From Candidula unifasciata (lineage: Eukaryota > Mollusca > Gastropoda > Stylommatophora > Geomitridae), in contig CAJHNH020007590.1 in assembly GCA_905116865.2 (NCBI GenBank), forward strand, positions 172,501 through 236,500: a DNA stretch of 64,000 nt, written 5' to 3'. The number at the start of each line of letters is the position of its first letter. Positions within the stretch are counted from its first letter, which is position 1. The position numbers and the translations under genes are program-made. The notes below the pieces were generated by a model that was not told the DNA's origin, did no database searches, and saw only the letters and a program-made list of their open reading frames with translations. This document shows, in pieces, positions 10,953-23,900 of the stretch.

Positions 10953-13900
10953 CTGGTGGGGAGGGAAGATCGGGGGTGATATAGACTCACAACATGACCC
11001 ATCTGTGCACATTAAAAGTCAACAAAACTTACCGTCCACTGAGGACACACGTCATTCTGCAACCAGCCCTGGATATCTGTGTATACTTGAGCTGGTCGTG
11101 ATTTGTCATGCAAGGCTTCACACACGTCACACCACCACTTCCTTCTAGCAGTCAACTCCCCGTAAATGTCCATCTCTGTTGACCAGTCTAAATATTCATT
11201 ATAGGCGGTCTCATTTTTAGCCAGGTAGTACAGGTAATCCACTAGGTGTTTAATGTCTGTGAAATCATTGACATGTATGAACGAATGGGGTGGAGCTATC
11301 TTTGTATAGTCTTCCGTAGAAGCGCCGCCCAAAACTACCGGCACCTGTCGTCTCAACAAGGCGGTCCAGAACTTTTCTGTGATGTAATCTCGGCAGTTGC
11401 TGTTTTCAAAAGTGAAGAAAAATTTATAATTGGAGATTGTTTCAAAGCAGATTGTGTCTGGGCATTGCTTGTCACCACATTTTCCATACAAGTCCATATC
11501 TTTTCCTAGGCGATCCTGAAGAAGAGATGCAGAAGATTTGTAAGAAACTGGTAACGAATTCAGGGCCAGATCCGCTCATTTACACACTAGTATACCTTTC
11601 ACTGATGCTTGGCCAGGATTGGTCCACATTGCTCAAGGTTAAAGGGATTTCTTGGTTTGTTGCTGTAGATTTCACTCTCTCGTGGGACCTAGGTTCTGTG
11701 TGTGGGGGAGGAGGTTGGGGTTAGGGCCAGTTGTACTTGCTATGGTGTCGTTAAAGGCGCTCACATTCTGTAATATAGAGCACATGTGTTTGCCGGTAGG
11801 AGCGTCGACCAAGCTGACGTCCCTTATAATTGCGCGCCTCATATGTTAAGGCGGAGACTGAACATCCAATCACAGTGTCCTGGCCGGACTACGTCAGTCA
11901 TAAGTGTTTAAGGGGTCACTACACGGCATTTTTTCCAATTTATGACAAAAATATCACTTTTTCAATGTGTTCGTTTTTGTAAAGTTCAGCATTCGTAGAA
12001 TAGACGACACACACAATTTTTGTCATTTCTAAACAATTTAGCATTGAAAAGTTAATACTAACGACACCACCTCGTGCACTTTTTTAGGATAAAAAAAGTT
12101 TAAAAGTCAGTTTTCACAAATATCTATATTTCAGTTTTCTGTGTGTGTGAAATCCTAAAATCTAAGCTAATATAAAGAGTAGAAACATGAAACTTTGTAT
12201 GCATACTCCATGAACAATATGCTAGGGACTGGTCTATCTAAAAGTAGATTTTAGAAAGTTTTTGTTTTTTAAAATGTGACTATTGTCCTATGATGCTAGA
12301 TTTTTTTGACTTTTTCAATAAACCTACATTTTAAAATTCTACGAAAAATAGTTAAAATCATGTTTAAAGTAAATAAACTAGACCTGTACCTCTAAATAGG
12401 ATAGAAAGTCATGAATTCATTATCTATTATTCAATACCTATGTTTGTTTTTAAAATTTTTGGATTCTAAATACATATTGTTTTTTTTCACAAGATGGCGG
12501 CTATTGCCATGACAACTATGATTTTTTTTAACACTTAAAGTATACACATGTAATAACATGTATGCCTACAAATGGCCATTATAAAATAACTGCTCAAACT
12601 CTGTAAATAAAAAAATAAAATTTTTTGGTGTAGTGACCCCTTAAGTGGGCGAAGCTGGGCTTGAGGTCGTTACAAGTACCCAATGTATTGCAACATGTAA
12701 CGTCGGAACATGGAAGCTCAGCTACTTTGAGTTGCTTGCTTCTAATATATGAGACCTGTTATCATGTAAGCTATGCAGATGTTTACATGATGAAAAAAAA
12801 TTTGATTACTCTTACTCCTCGGCTATCCTCTGAATAAAGGTTAGTTGCGTATCCTTTACAGGACGTTGCAGAACCAACCCCAGCGGCCCCTGACTGTTGT
12901 GTGGTTTCTCTAGGCAAATTTACGCCCAGTAGTTTGCCATATCCTAAAAAAAACCACCACATATTATGGCGACCAAAAAAAACCACCTTGATAGGGCCTC
13001 ATTAGGTCTTGTGTTGTAAACATTCAAAAACTTGAACTCCAAAATAATTAGGAACGAAAAAAAAAAGAAAATGATGAAATTTACTACTTGGCGATAATCG
13101 AGGCCTTTATATCTGAAACTTGTGGTACAGAAGTTGCAAACAGAGCCCGAAAATCTGCTCTTTGTGACTGTAGCGCCATTGAAATTCGGCTAAATATGAT
13201 CGGAACAAGGCACGGCTGCTAGTGCTGCATTGGTAACGCAGTTTTCACCGCCCAGAGGGGAGGGGGGGGGTGCTAAACTAGATGGCTGGGACTCACGAGG
13301 AAATAAAATGAGGAAGCTGCACGATGCGGTACCTGCTGTTCGTGAGTCCCAGCCATCTAGTCCAGCCCCGCCCCCCCCCCTCCCGCGCTGGGCGTAGCGG
13401 CGCGGGGGAAAACTCTCGGTGGCGAGTTTAACTTGGCGGTTTGTTGGCGGAAATATATCCTACTTTTGCTGCGGTATATTCGCCGGAAAGAAGCCCGCAA
13501 TTTACATGTGATTGAGGCCCTGTCAGGGTGGGGTGTTTTTTTCTTCTTTTGGCCGCCATAAAATGTGACCGTTATTCGGAGGATAGCCTCCTCCTCTTGT
13601 AGCCTAAGATAGTTGACTGAATGTCTACAGTTTGCATATAACAGCGAACATCAACGAGGACTAATGGACACATAATGGACATTTAAAATGTTAACAATAA
13701 TCCTTTCCCATAGTGAGTTTAAATAAGCCGGACACGAACAGATAAAATGCCTCGTCATTTGGAAATCGAAAATGGCAGTCTAAATATCTCGTTGTCCAAT
13801 CAAAACAAATTAGAAAACCTCCCGCTGAAAACATTGTTTGTGTGATTTTCAGGTACATGTATCCAACCCATCTAGCATAGTGGCTAGAAGCCTCGCCTCC

Positions 13901-14555
13901 GAGCTGAAGGGGCTAGGTTCTAATCCGCACCGAGTCGTACATTTCCAAAAAAATTTTAGGTTTCCGGCTCGATCGAGCCGAAAATGGGTACCAGACAATG
14001 CTATGAGAAGTAAAGGCGGTCGGCGTGACGTTGACCACATCGCCCAATGAGGGCCGATAAGTCTGTGAGTCTAACATTCACATGCCCGATGTGATACTGA
14101 CGTGAGAAAAGTCCCCAACTCTTACTTGACTGATACATGTTTCCTAGCAAAGTCCCAAGAACTAACCATCTCACACTGACAAGTATGGGAGAAAACTGCG
14201 GTAGTTTCGCTAGAAATACGAGAATAGTGTCCCTTGATTTAAAAAAAAAACCTCTTCACAGGCTGTAGGCTCTGGCGGAAAGTCCTGGTTGTTGGTCTAT
14301 TTTGACTTTCCCTTTGAGCCCGGGCCTGAGTTTTGCGCGTATATCCTTTTTACTGACTTATGTGTGTGCAGTTGATTGTTCCTTGCCGCTCGGGCAGATG
14401 CACTCCGACTTCGAAGGAAGTTCCCAGTTAGTCGACTCCTACTACGACATGATTTTTGGGATTCTTGTTTTCCCCACAATGGGACCCCGGAACCCGCACA
14501 GGAACAAAAAACTGATTTTGGATGTAATTAGATAGTTAGTTAGTTCGTTAGATAG

Positions 14556-14642
<87 letters not shown>

Positions 14643-14643
14643 A

Positions 14644-14683
<40 letters not shown>

Positions 14684-14809
14684 ATAGATAGTTAGTTAGT
14701 TAGATAGTTAGTTAGTTCGTTAGTTAGATAGATAGTTAGATAGATAGTTAGTCAGTCAGTCAGTCAGTCAGTCAGTCAGTCAGTCAGTCAGTCAGTCAGT
14801 CAGTCAGTC

Positions 14810-14868
<59 letters not shown>

Positions 14869-15962
14869 AGGATTAACATCTGAAGGATGAGAATAAAAAG
14901 GTACAAATTCGGGAACTCCTGTTTATCTGTTTTAAGTGGTTACGAAGTCAACTGTAGTCCAGTGTCGATGAGCCGACTCGTTTAACTGTCATGCTCAGAC
15001 GGTCCTTAACATCCTGTCTCTGTAGTCGTGCTGGATAACCTCCTGCTCGTCTTTCATTGCTGTTCTCTCCAAACTATTATGGCGTTTAGTATGGCGAAAG
15101 AATTGCCGTTAGCGATAAACAATAATACTAGTGAGTCACCAATCTCCCTTACAATTCAAACCTCATAACACAATTCAAGTGAAATAATGTAAATTTAAAA
15201 ACAAACTTTCAATTCCGCTGTAATTAACTGCCTTCTGTTGTAGTCGTAACAGTTGCTAGACATCCAGGCGGAGAATCTGTTGTTCTCCCTGGCCCAGTTG
15301 GGCTTCAAGGACTTGTTAAACTTGAGGCTTGGCGGCATGGGGTAGTGTTTGTATCCGCCGTACACGACCGGAACATCAGAGTCTCTGTGTGGAGGATACG
15401 AGAGGTTACTAGTAAACACAAAGGAAGAGGAGGAGAGAAAAAGAAGAAGATGAAGAAGAAGAAGAAGAAGAACCAGAAGAACAAGAAGAACAAGAAGAAG
15501 AACAAGATGAAGAACAAGAAGAAGAACAAGAAGAAGAACACGAAGAAGAAGAAGAAGAAGAAGAAGAAGAAGAAGAAGAAGAAGAAGAAGAAGAAGAAGA
15601 AGAAGAAGAAGAAGAAGAAGAAGAAGAAGAAGAAGAAGAAGAAGAAGAAGAAGAACAAGAACAAGAATAAGAAGAACAAGAACAAGAAGAAGAAAAAGAA
15701 GAACAAGAACAAGAAGAAGAACAAGAACAAGAACAAGGAGAAGAAGAACAAGAACAAGAAGAATGAGAACAAGAAGAACACGAAGAAGAACAAGAAGAAG
15801 AACAAGAAAAAAGAGAACAAGAAGAACAAGAACAAGGAGAAGAAGAAGAAGAAGAAGAAGAAGAAGAAGAAGAAGAAGAAGAAGAAGAAGAAGAAGAAGA
15901 AGAAGAAGAAGAAGAAGAAGAAGAAGAAGAAGAAGAAGAAGAAGAAGAAGAAGAAGAAGAAG

Positions 15963-16002
<40 letters not shown>

Positions 16003-16879
16003 CCAACAACAACAAGAGGAAGAAGAAGGAAGAAGAAAAAGAAAGAAGAAAAAGAAGAAAGAAGGAAGACGAAGAAGAAGGAAAAAGAAGAAGAAGATAA
16101 AGAAAAAGAAGTAGAAGAACAAGGACAAGAAGAACAAGAAGAAGAAGAGGGAAAAGAAGGAAGAAAAAAAGAAAGAATAAAAAGAAGGAAGAAGAAAAAG
16201 AAGGAAGAAGAAGAAGAAGATAAAGAAGAAGAAGATGAAGAAGAAGAAGAAGAAGAAGAAGAAGAAGAAGAAGAAGAAGAAGAAGAAGAAGAAGAAGAAG
16301 AAGAAGAAGAAGAAGAAGAAGAAGAAGAAGAAGAAGAGGAGGAGGAGAAGGAGTAAGAACAAGAAGAAAAACAAGAAGAACAAGAACAAGAAGAAGAAGG
16401 AAGAAGAGGAAGGAAGAAGAAAAAGAAGGAAGAAGTAGAAGAAGAACAAGAAGGTATCTCCAATTCATTTAATTAATAAAACCTAATTCCAATTTCCTAA
16501 ACATTGTCTGCGAATCCAAAACTACGACAACATGTGGGGCTGAGATTGGCTCCATCCAACTGAACCCCGCAGTCACCGCCTCAACCTGCGTTCATATACT
16601 GGATATTGTAATGTAGCATGCCAAGCTCTCATAAGTCATCGCACTTCCCCATGCGTTTGCAGCGGAGCCTCATCCACTCTTTCTGCATCTGGCCATTGAC
16701 CCATCAGTATATACTCACAACGCCTGGCTTATGGCTGTCCTCTATCAGCTTCTGAACGTCAGCGTCTGCACGTTCGGTCAACCACGGCAATTATCACTTT
16801 ATGCAGGTCTTCTCTGTCCTCCTGTATCTGTAGACATTCTTGTGCTCGGCTAATCTCTTTCTTGCTGCAGACCGTAATG

Positions 16880-16937
<58 letters not shown>

Positions 16938-17920
16938 AGTTTGAATGAAATACCTTCTATACCAGGCTGTCCAGTTAAACACCCCGGGAAACCTGGCCAA
17001 GTTGAGCGGAACTCGAGGCGGCGGCTCCACGTTGTGTAGAATCCAGACCTGACACAGGAACACAGACATAGACAGTGAGGACATTGGCAAATCAGAGGCT
17101 AAATGACACTGGGTAAGTTCATCATCGTCAACATCTAAATCATCTATTATAATCTAAATCCAATCCTTATTATCACTAACATCTAAATAACCCTCATTAT
17201 CACTATAACCGCTTTATTACCGCTCTCATCTTTAATGTCTCTGTGTTAAAATGGCTATGACTGTTCGCTTCATGACGGAAGTGGGCAGAGGCAAAGTAAG
17301 GTAGTACTCGGTGCGGAAAATCCCCCCTTCCTCCCCTCCTTTTTTTTTACATTTATAAACACATTTACTCATAATTACTGTTAACACATAATCTAGATGA
17401 TCCCCTTAGAGCACCACCTGCGTGCGATAAACTGATCTGCTCATCTTGCTGCAGCGCTGCCACAACAACCATATAACTAGATTTATTTAAAACCCAGCTA
17501 AGCTGAAAAAAAACCCTAGCAATACAGAGGCAAAGAACACACACACACACAAAACACATGAAAATAAAAAGCCAGATTGTTAAAAAAGTACAAATTTTAT
17601 AGCTGCGAAGCGAAACATTTGCCCACTTTTATATAATTCTTTTTTTTTAAACCGAGATTTCAAAATTTGAACCCAAGGCGTCAAATAAAAACCCAGATCT
17701 GGGGGTAAAAACCTATCATTGGCACATCTGGACAGATCTTATATAAGAACAAGATGACGCCCAGGAAGAAGATGAACCAATGACATTCAAGAAATTATAC
17801 ACCCACGCTGAATGACAATAGCAACTCTACCGATCCAGCTCCCCACCAGGCGTAACGGCAAAAGTGGAAGGTGACGAAGAACATGATGATAATTACCAGG
17901 ACTAAATGGTAAAGGATGTG

Positions 17921-17982
<62 letters not shown>

Positions 17983-20900
17983 GACGACGACAAGGTAAAT
18001 GGGAAAAAACATGAAGATTACAAGGATGCATAATTACAATTATGACGCATACCTGAAAAGGAAGTCTTCTGCTGGGCAAACTATGCCCCCGCCAAAAATT
18101 GAACAAAGCTCCGACGTGGAACAAAATGGCGTCACTTTCATCCAGCAATGAACGGTCATTGGTCATTGTACATTTGTTTACCTAGAATAAAGAATACTTT
18201 AGCAGTGAGCTTCAAAATTAAGCAAGATCCAAGTCGATCCAGTCTAAAATAGGTGCTTGGTAATGTGTGGGAAGTAAAGACAGCCGGCGATATTTGGCCA
18301 CATCATCCAGGGGGTGCCGACTGGGCTATACAAGATTGTTTCTTGCAGCTTTTTGGCTACATTTTCTTTACGATCATCATTTACTCAAGAAACGTATTGT
18401 TATGCGAGTTTTAATTATTTGACGGTAAAAACCGTACGCCTAAAAACTATTGACGACTCAGATGCGAAAGAACAGTTACTTGATTGGTTGAATCCTAAAG
18501 TAGTTTTGTGTGCAGTTTGAACCATTTCACTCATTAAATGATTTTAGTTGGTGAGTCAAGCACTGGCCAGCTAGCTGGTGCTACAGAATCAGAAGTTAAC
18601 AAATGATCCATGACATTTACCGCCCATGTGATGTGATTATCTTTACAGATGGCTTTGTGTTAAGAGGCTGAGGAAGTACATGGGAGTTTCAAAAAAATCG
18701 AATGGATGTCGCTTAGTGCAACAAAGCCTTGCAAATGATATCACAACGTCTAGTTTGAGAATGGAGGCGGAGGCAGTCACTGCTGCCTTTCGCTGGCTTG
18801 AGAATCAGCTGTACACACATGTCGTGTTTGTAACGGACTCACCGAGTATGTTAAGAAAGTGGGGACAGGCATGCTCCGTGCAGAGGGGGAAGAGTCGCTT
18901 TAGAGGTCCCAGTTTGTTACCGACGTTTAGATATTTTCTCTAGGTCATACTGGTGTGTTGTGAAACGAGCAGACAGACAGACTGGCCGATTCTGCCCCAC
19001 TTGGTGGTGATTTGACGTATGACAAACTAAATGTTGTGAGGGTCCTCTGGAAGAAAGTGAACAGTGCAGTGGCACAGATAGATAATTACGGTCTGAGCAG
19101 AATGGCGCTGCGGGGAGTTAAATGGAGAGATGGCCGATGCTCAACACTTAAGGAAGGGCGAGACGGATATACAATCAGACACCTACTCGTGCCATCGGAA
19201 TTGTAACTCTTCGCTTGCTGCTGAACATAGAACGGAGATCTTATGGTAGTGTCCCGAGTGCTGTCATGTTGATTCTTGATTCAACATACAACAATCATTA
19301 AACTATCCAGATTTTGAAGGTCAAACTTATGACAAAATTATATTTCCTTTAGGAGCTATGACTTTCTTGTGAGAGCAGTGTATATACAGATTATACGCGT
19401 TGTCAATGTTATATCGATGTCTGTAGCTTGTTCGTTGTCGACGCGCTCCATTATTCCTAGACATTCATTTGATTCAAGGTTCAGGCGATTTGGCAATAGA
19501 TTGTTTTACGTCTTTTCGACAATGGTATCGAAACGACAAGACAGAGAGCAATGACAAACTACTGAATGTAAAACTGTCTAGTAAAACCGTGAACAGGCCA
19601 AACAAGATCGCCGGGGCTGGTTCTGCAATGGCAGAGGGAATCCAACTCGGCTAACATTATTATGTATTTACTCAACCATTTTTGCTGGTGCAGAAACTCG
19701 GACAATGAAAAAGCAATTAGAAAATTGAAACGTCTATGGAGATGTGCACGTTCAGGAGAATATGCACTGGTTCAAAATAATTAATTACAGAGGCTTTTTA
19801 CAGGAAGTTGCTGAACCAACCCTAGCAACATGTGGCTGTTCTGGTTTTTTTAAGCAAATTTACGCCCAGTTTCCACTGGACGGTCGGCTCTCTATACCAC
19901 TTTCGAAGCCAACGCAAAGCGCAAGGCCTGTAGCTGAGATCGAACCCGGCACCCCGGCATTACGAAGCGTGTAAAAAGCCATAGACGCTGACATAACTCT
20001 CTTTTTAAAACCCGTACTGGAAGGAAAAACTGGGGCTAAAGAAGTAAAAGTTGGATGACGATGCAAGTGGAAAGATCAAGAGATGGTTGAACTACAGAAT
20101 AAGACCATAGGTCGAATAGGACAAATGATAGATCGTGTTGGAAATCGTTTGCAGGCCACATTTCTTTTTGGAGAAGGCACCCAAATGATTGAGGCACTCA
20201 ACTGATTAAGGCACTCAGCTGATTGAGGCACTCAACTGATTAAGGCACTCAACTGATTAAGGCACCCAACTGATTAAGGCACCCAACTGACTGAGGCATC
20301 CAAATAACTGAGGCAGCTAAATAACTGAGACACCCGATTGATTGAGGCACCCGACTTACTGAGGCACACGACTGAGTGAGACAGCTAAATGATTGAGGCA
20401 CCTGACTGATTGAGGCACCCAACTGATTGAGGCACCCGACTGACTGAGTCACGCAACAGACTGAGGCACCCCGCTGACTGAAGAATCTGACTGACTGAGG
20501 CACGATCTGATTCTGGCACTCGACTAACTGGGGCCCCCAACTGAATGAAGCACCCGACTCATATAGGCACCGGACTGACTGAGGCAACCTACTGATTAAG
20601 GCATCCAACCGACTGAGGCAACCTACTGATTAAGGCATCCAACCGACTGAGGCAACCAACTGATCAAGGCATCCAACCGACTGAGGCAACCAACTGATTA
20701 AGGCATCCAATCGACTGAGGTACCCAACTGATTAAGGCATCCAACCGACTGAGGAACCAACTGATTAAGGCATCAACCGACCGAGGCAACCAACTGATTA
20801 AGGCATCCAACCGACTGAAGCAACCAACTGATTAAGGCATCCAACCGACTGAGGTACCCAACTGATTAAGGCACTCAGATGATCGAGGCACCCAAGAGAC

Positions 20901-23900
20901 TGAGGCACCTAAATGACTGAGGCATCCGTGTTGAGGCACTCGACTGACTGAGGCACCCGACTGAATGAAGCACCCAACTAATTTAAGCATCCGACTTCTT
21001 CTTCTTCTTTCGTTCGCCTGAAATAATTTGTCTATATCAGCAATTTTGTCTCTTGAATAAATTTCACTGTTGTTATTAATTCATTCAGTGGTCCATGGAT
21101 TTTACGTTCCACTGTTGTTCTTTCTGGCCAAAAGGTTTACCTTAATGTGCCAAATTCGGTGAAGTCCTGGAGTACATGCTCTGCTGTCTGGAGCACCTTT
21201 CCACAGGTGCACATGGCTGATACGCCTATCTTGAATTTTGTGTACATGTGGTTGCGTATTCGGTTGTGCACTGTTAGAGGCGGAGGATAATGACTTGTTC
21301 TGATCTGTCCATAATCGAATAGTCGTCTTGTGCTGGGGATGGTGGTTTCCTGATTGATTTAATGATTCTTTTCTTTTGGTGGTATGTGACTGGTACACCC
21401 GGCTGCACTTTTGTCGCACCTTCTCCTGCCAGTTGATCAGCTTTCTCATTTCCAGGCACTCCACAATGTGATGGTATCTATTGCATTACAACTCTTTAGC
21501 ATCCGACTGATTTAGGCACCCATGGGACTGAGGCACCCGACAGACTGAGGCACCCAACCAACAATGGCACCCGACTGATTAAGGCACCCAGCTGACTGAG
21601 GCATCCGACTTACTGAGGCACCAACTGATTCTGGCAACCGACTAATTGGGGCCCCTAGTTGATTGAAGCATTCGACTCATTGAGGCACCCAACTGACTGA
21701 GGTACCCGGTTGTTTGAGGAACTCGACTGATTAGGGCAACCAACCAATTAAAGCATACAACTGACTGAGGCACCCAACTGATCAAGGCACCCGAATGATT
21801 GATGCACGCAATTGACTGAGGTACCCGACTTATTGAGGCACCCGGCTGACTGAGGAATCCGACTGACTGAGCCATGCAATAGACTGAGGCACTCGACTGA
21901 TTGAGGAATCCGACTGACTGAGGCACGAACTGATTCTGGCATACGACTAACCGAGGCCCCCAACTGAATGAAGCACCCGACTCATATAGGCACCGGACTG
22001 ACTGAGGCAACCTACTGATTAAGGCATCCAACCGACTGAGGTACCCAACTGATTAAGGCATCCAACCGACTGAGGCAACCAACTGATTAAGGCATCCAAC
22101 CGACTGAGGCACCCGACTGATTAAGGCATCCAACCGACTGAGGTACCCAACTGGTTAAGGCATCCAACCGACTGATGTACCCAACTGATTAAGGCATCCA
22201 ACCGACTGAGGCACCCAACTGATTAAGGCATCCAACCGACTGATGTACCCAACTGATTAAGGCATCCAACCGACTGAGGTACCAAACTGATTAAGGCATG
22301 CAACCGACTGAGGTACCCAACTCATTAAGGCATCCAACCGACTGAGGCAACCAACTGATTAAGGCATCCAACCGACTGAGGCACCCAACTGATTAAGGCA
22401 TCCAAGCGACTGAGGTACCCAACTGATTAAGGCACCCAAATGATCGAGGCAACCAAGAGACTGAGGCACCTCCCGACTGACTGAGGCACCCGACTGAATG
22501 AAGAACCCAACTAATTGAAGCATCCGACTGATTTAGGCACCCATGTGACTGAGGCACCCAACCGACTAAGGCACCCGACTGATTAAGGTACTTAGATGAC
22601 TGAGGCATCCGACTGACTGAGGCACCAACTGATTCTGGCAACCGACTAATTGGGGCTCCCAATTGATTGAAGCACCTGACTCATCGAGGCACCCAACTGA
22701 CTGAGGTACCCGACTGATTAAGGCAACCAAATGATTAAGGCATCGCACCGACTGAGGCACCCAGCTGATCAAGGCACCCAAATGATTGAGGCACCCAACT
22801 GATCGAGGCACTTAAATGTCTGAGGCACCCCAATGATTGAGGCACTCAACTGATTCAGGCACCCAAATTATTACGGCGCCCAAATTACCGAGGCCCCTAA
22901 ATGTATGAGGCATCCGTGTTTAGTTACCTGACTGACTAAGGCACCTGACTAAGACACCTGACTAAGGCACCCGACTGAATGAAGCATCCAACTGACTGAA
23001 GAGCCAAAATGAATAATGCGCCCAAATGATTGAGGCACCTAAATGACTGAGGCATCCGACTGATTAAGACACCCAGCTGATTGAAGCACCCAACTGATTG
23101 AGGCATCCAGATGATTGAGGTATCCGACAAAGTAAGGCACCGGACTGATTGAGGCACCCAACTGAATGAGGCCTTGACTGACAGAGGAACCTGACTGATT
23201 CACTGCTTGATCACACTACTACATGGCTGGCTCGCTCTTAGCAGTCTTGTGCTCTTCTGAAAAAGTAATACACGTAAAAACAGGGCTAGGTGATGGGGTT
23301 TGGGGCCTTAAAACATTACATGTAGTAACAAAACAGATAATGACTGACATAGAAAGAAGTAGAACGACAGAAGAACACAATCATCACCATCAAGTGTCTT
23401 ACCGACTGGAATGGGCGACCATACCTCTCCGCAATCTGCAACTGTGTGTATCTGTTCGTGTGCTGACACCCTTGATGCCATGACAAAAGACTGTCAAACA
23501 TCTTCTCACGTTGTCTTCCTCTCTCTTTTTTCACAGATATTTCCAGTGGCCTCAGCATGTTCCATTTTCCCTCTTCTCACAACATGACCCAAAAAAAAGA
23601 TTACTGTCTCTTAATGATGTTTGTGAGAAGCTGTCTTCGAGCATTCGCCTCTTTCCAAACATCTGCGTTGCTCTTCTGAGCTGCCCAAGGAATTCTAAGG
23701 ATTCTTCTGTAAAACCAACATCTCTGAAGCCTCAAGATATTGTTCGGCTTGGCTATCATTTTACAGGCTTCACAACCGTATGTTAAAAGTGGCTCTAAAT
23801 AGCATTCGAGAATTCTTTTCTAAAACTCCAATGACATAGATTTATTGAACAGAATGTTCTTTGTTTTTTAAAATGCAGTTTTGGTCTGTCCTATTCTTTT

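Noticed and set aside
11246..11724. Plus-strand frames over the fucosyltransferase exon
   Set aside because: Antisense shadows of exon 5.
15195..16463. Long Ser/Leu/Phe- or Lys/Arg/Glu-rich frames
   Set aside because: Artefacts of (GAA)n. Only the first 59 codons at the 15207-15384 end are real, as fucosyltransferase exon 4.
17795..18166. 123-codon frame with an Asn run
   Set aside because: Only 18053-18166 is coding, as part of exon 2; the remainder is intron 2 including (ATT)n.
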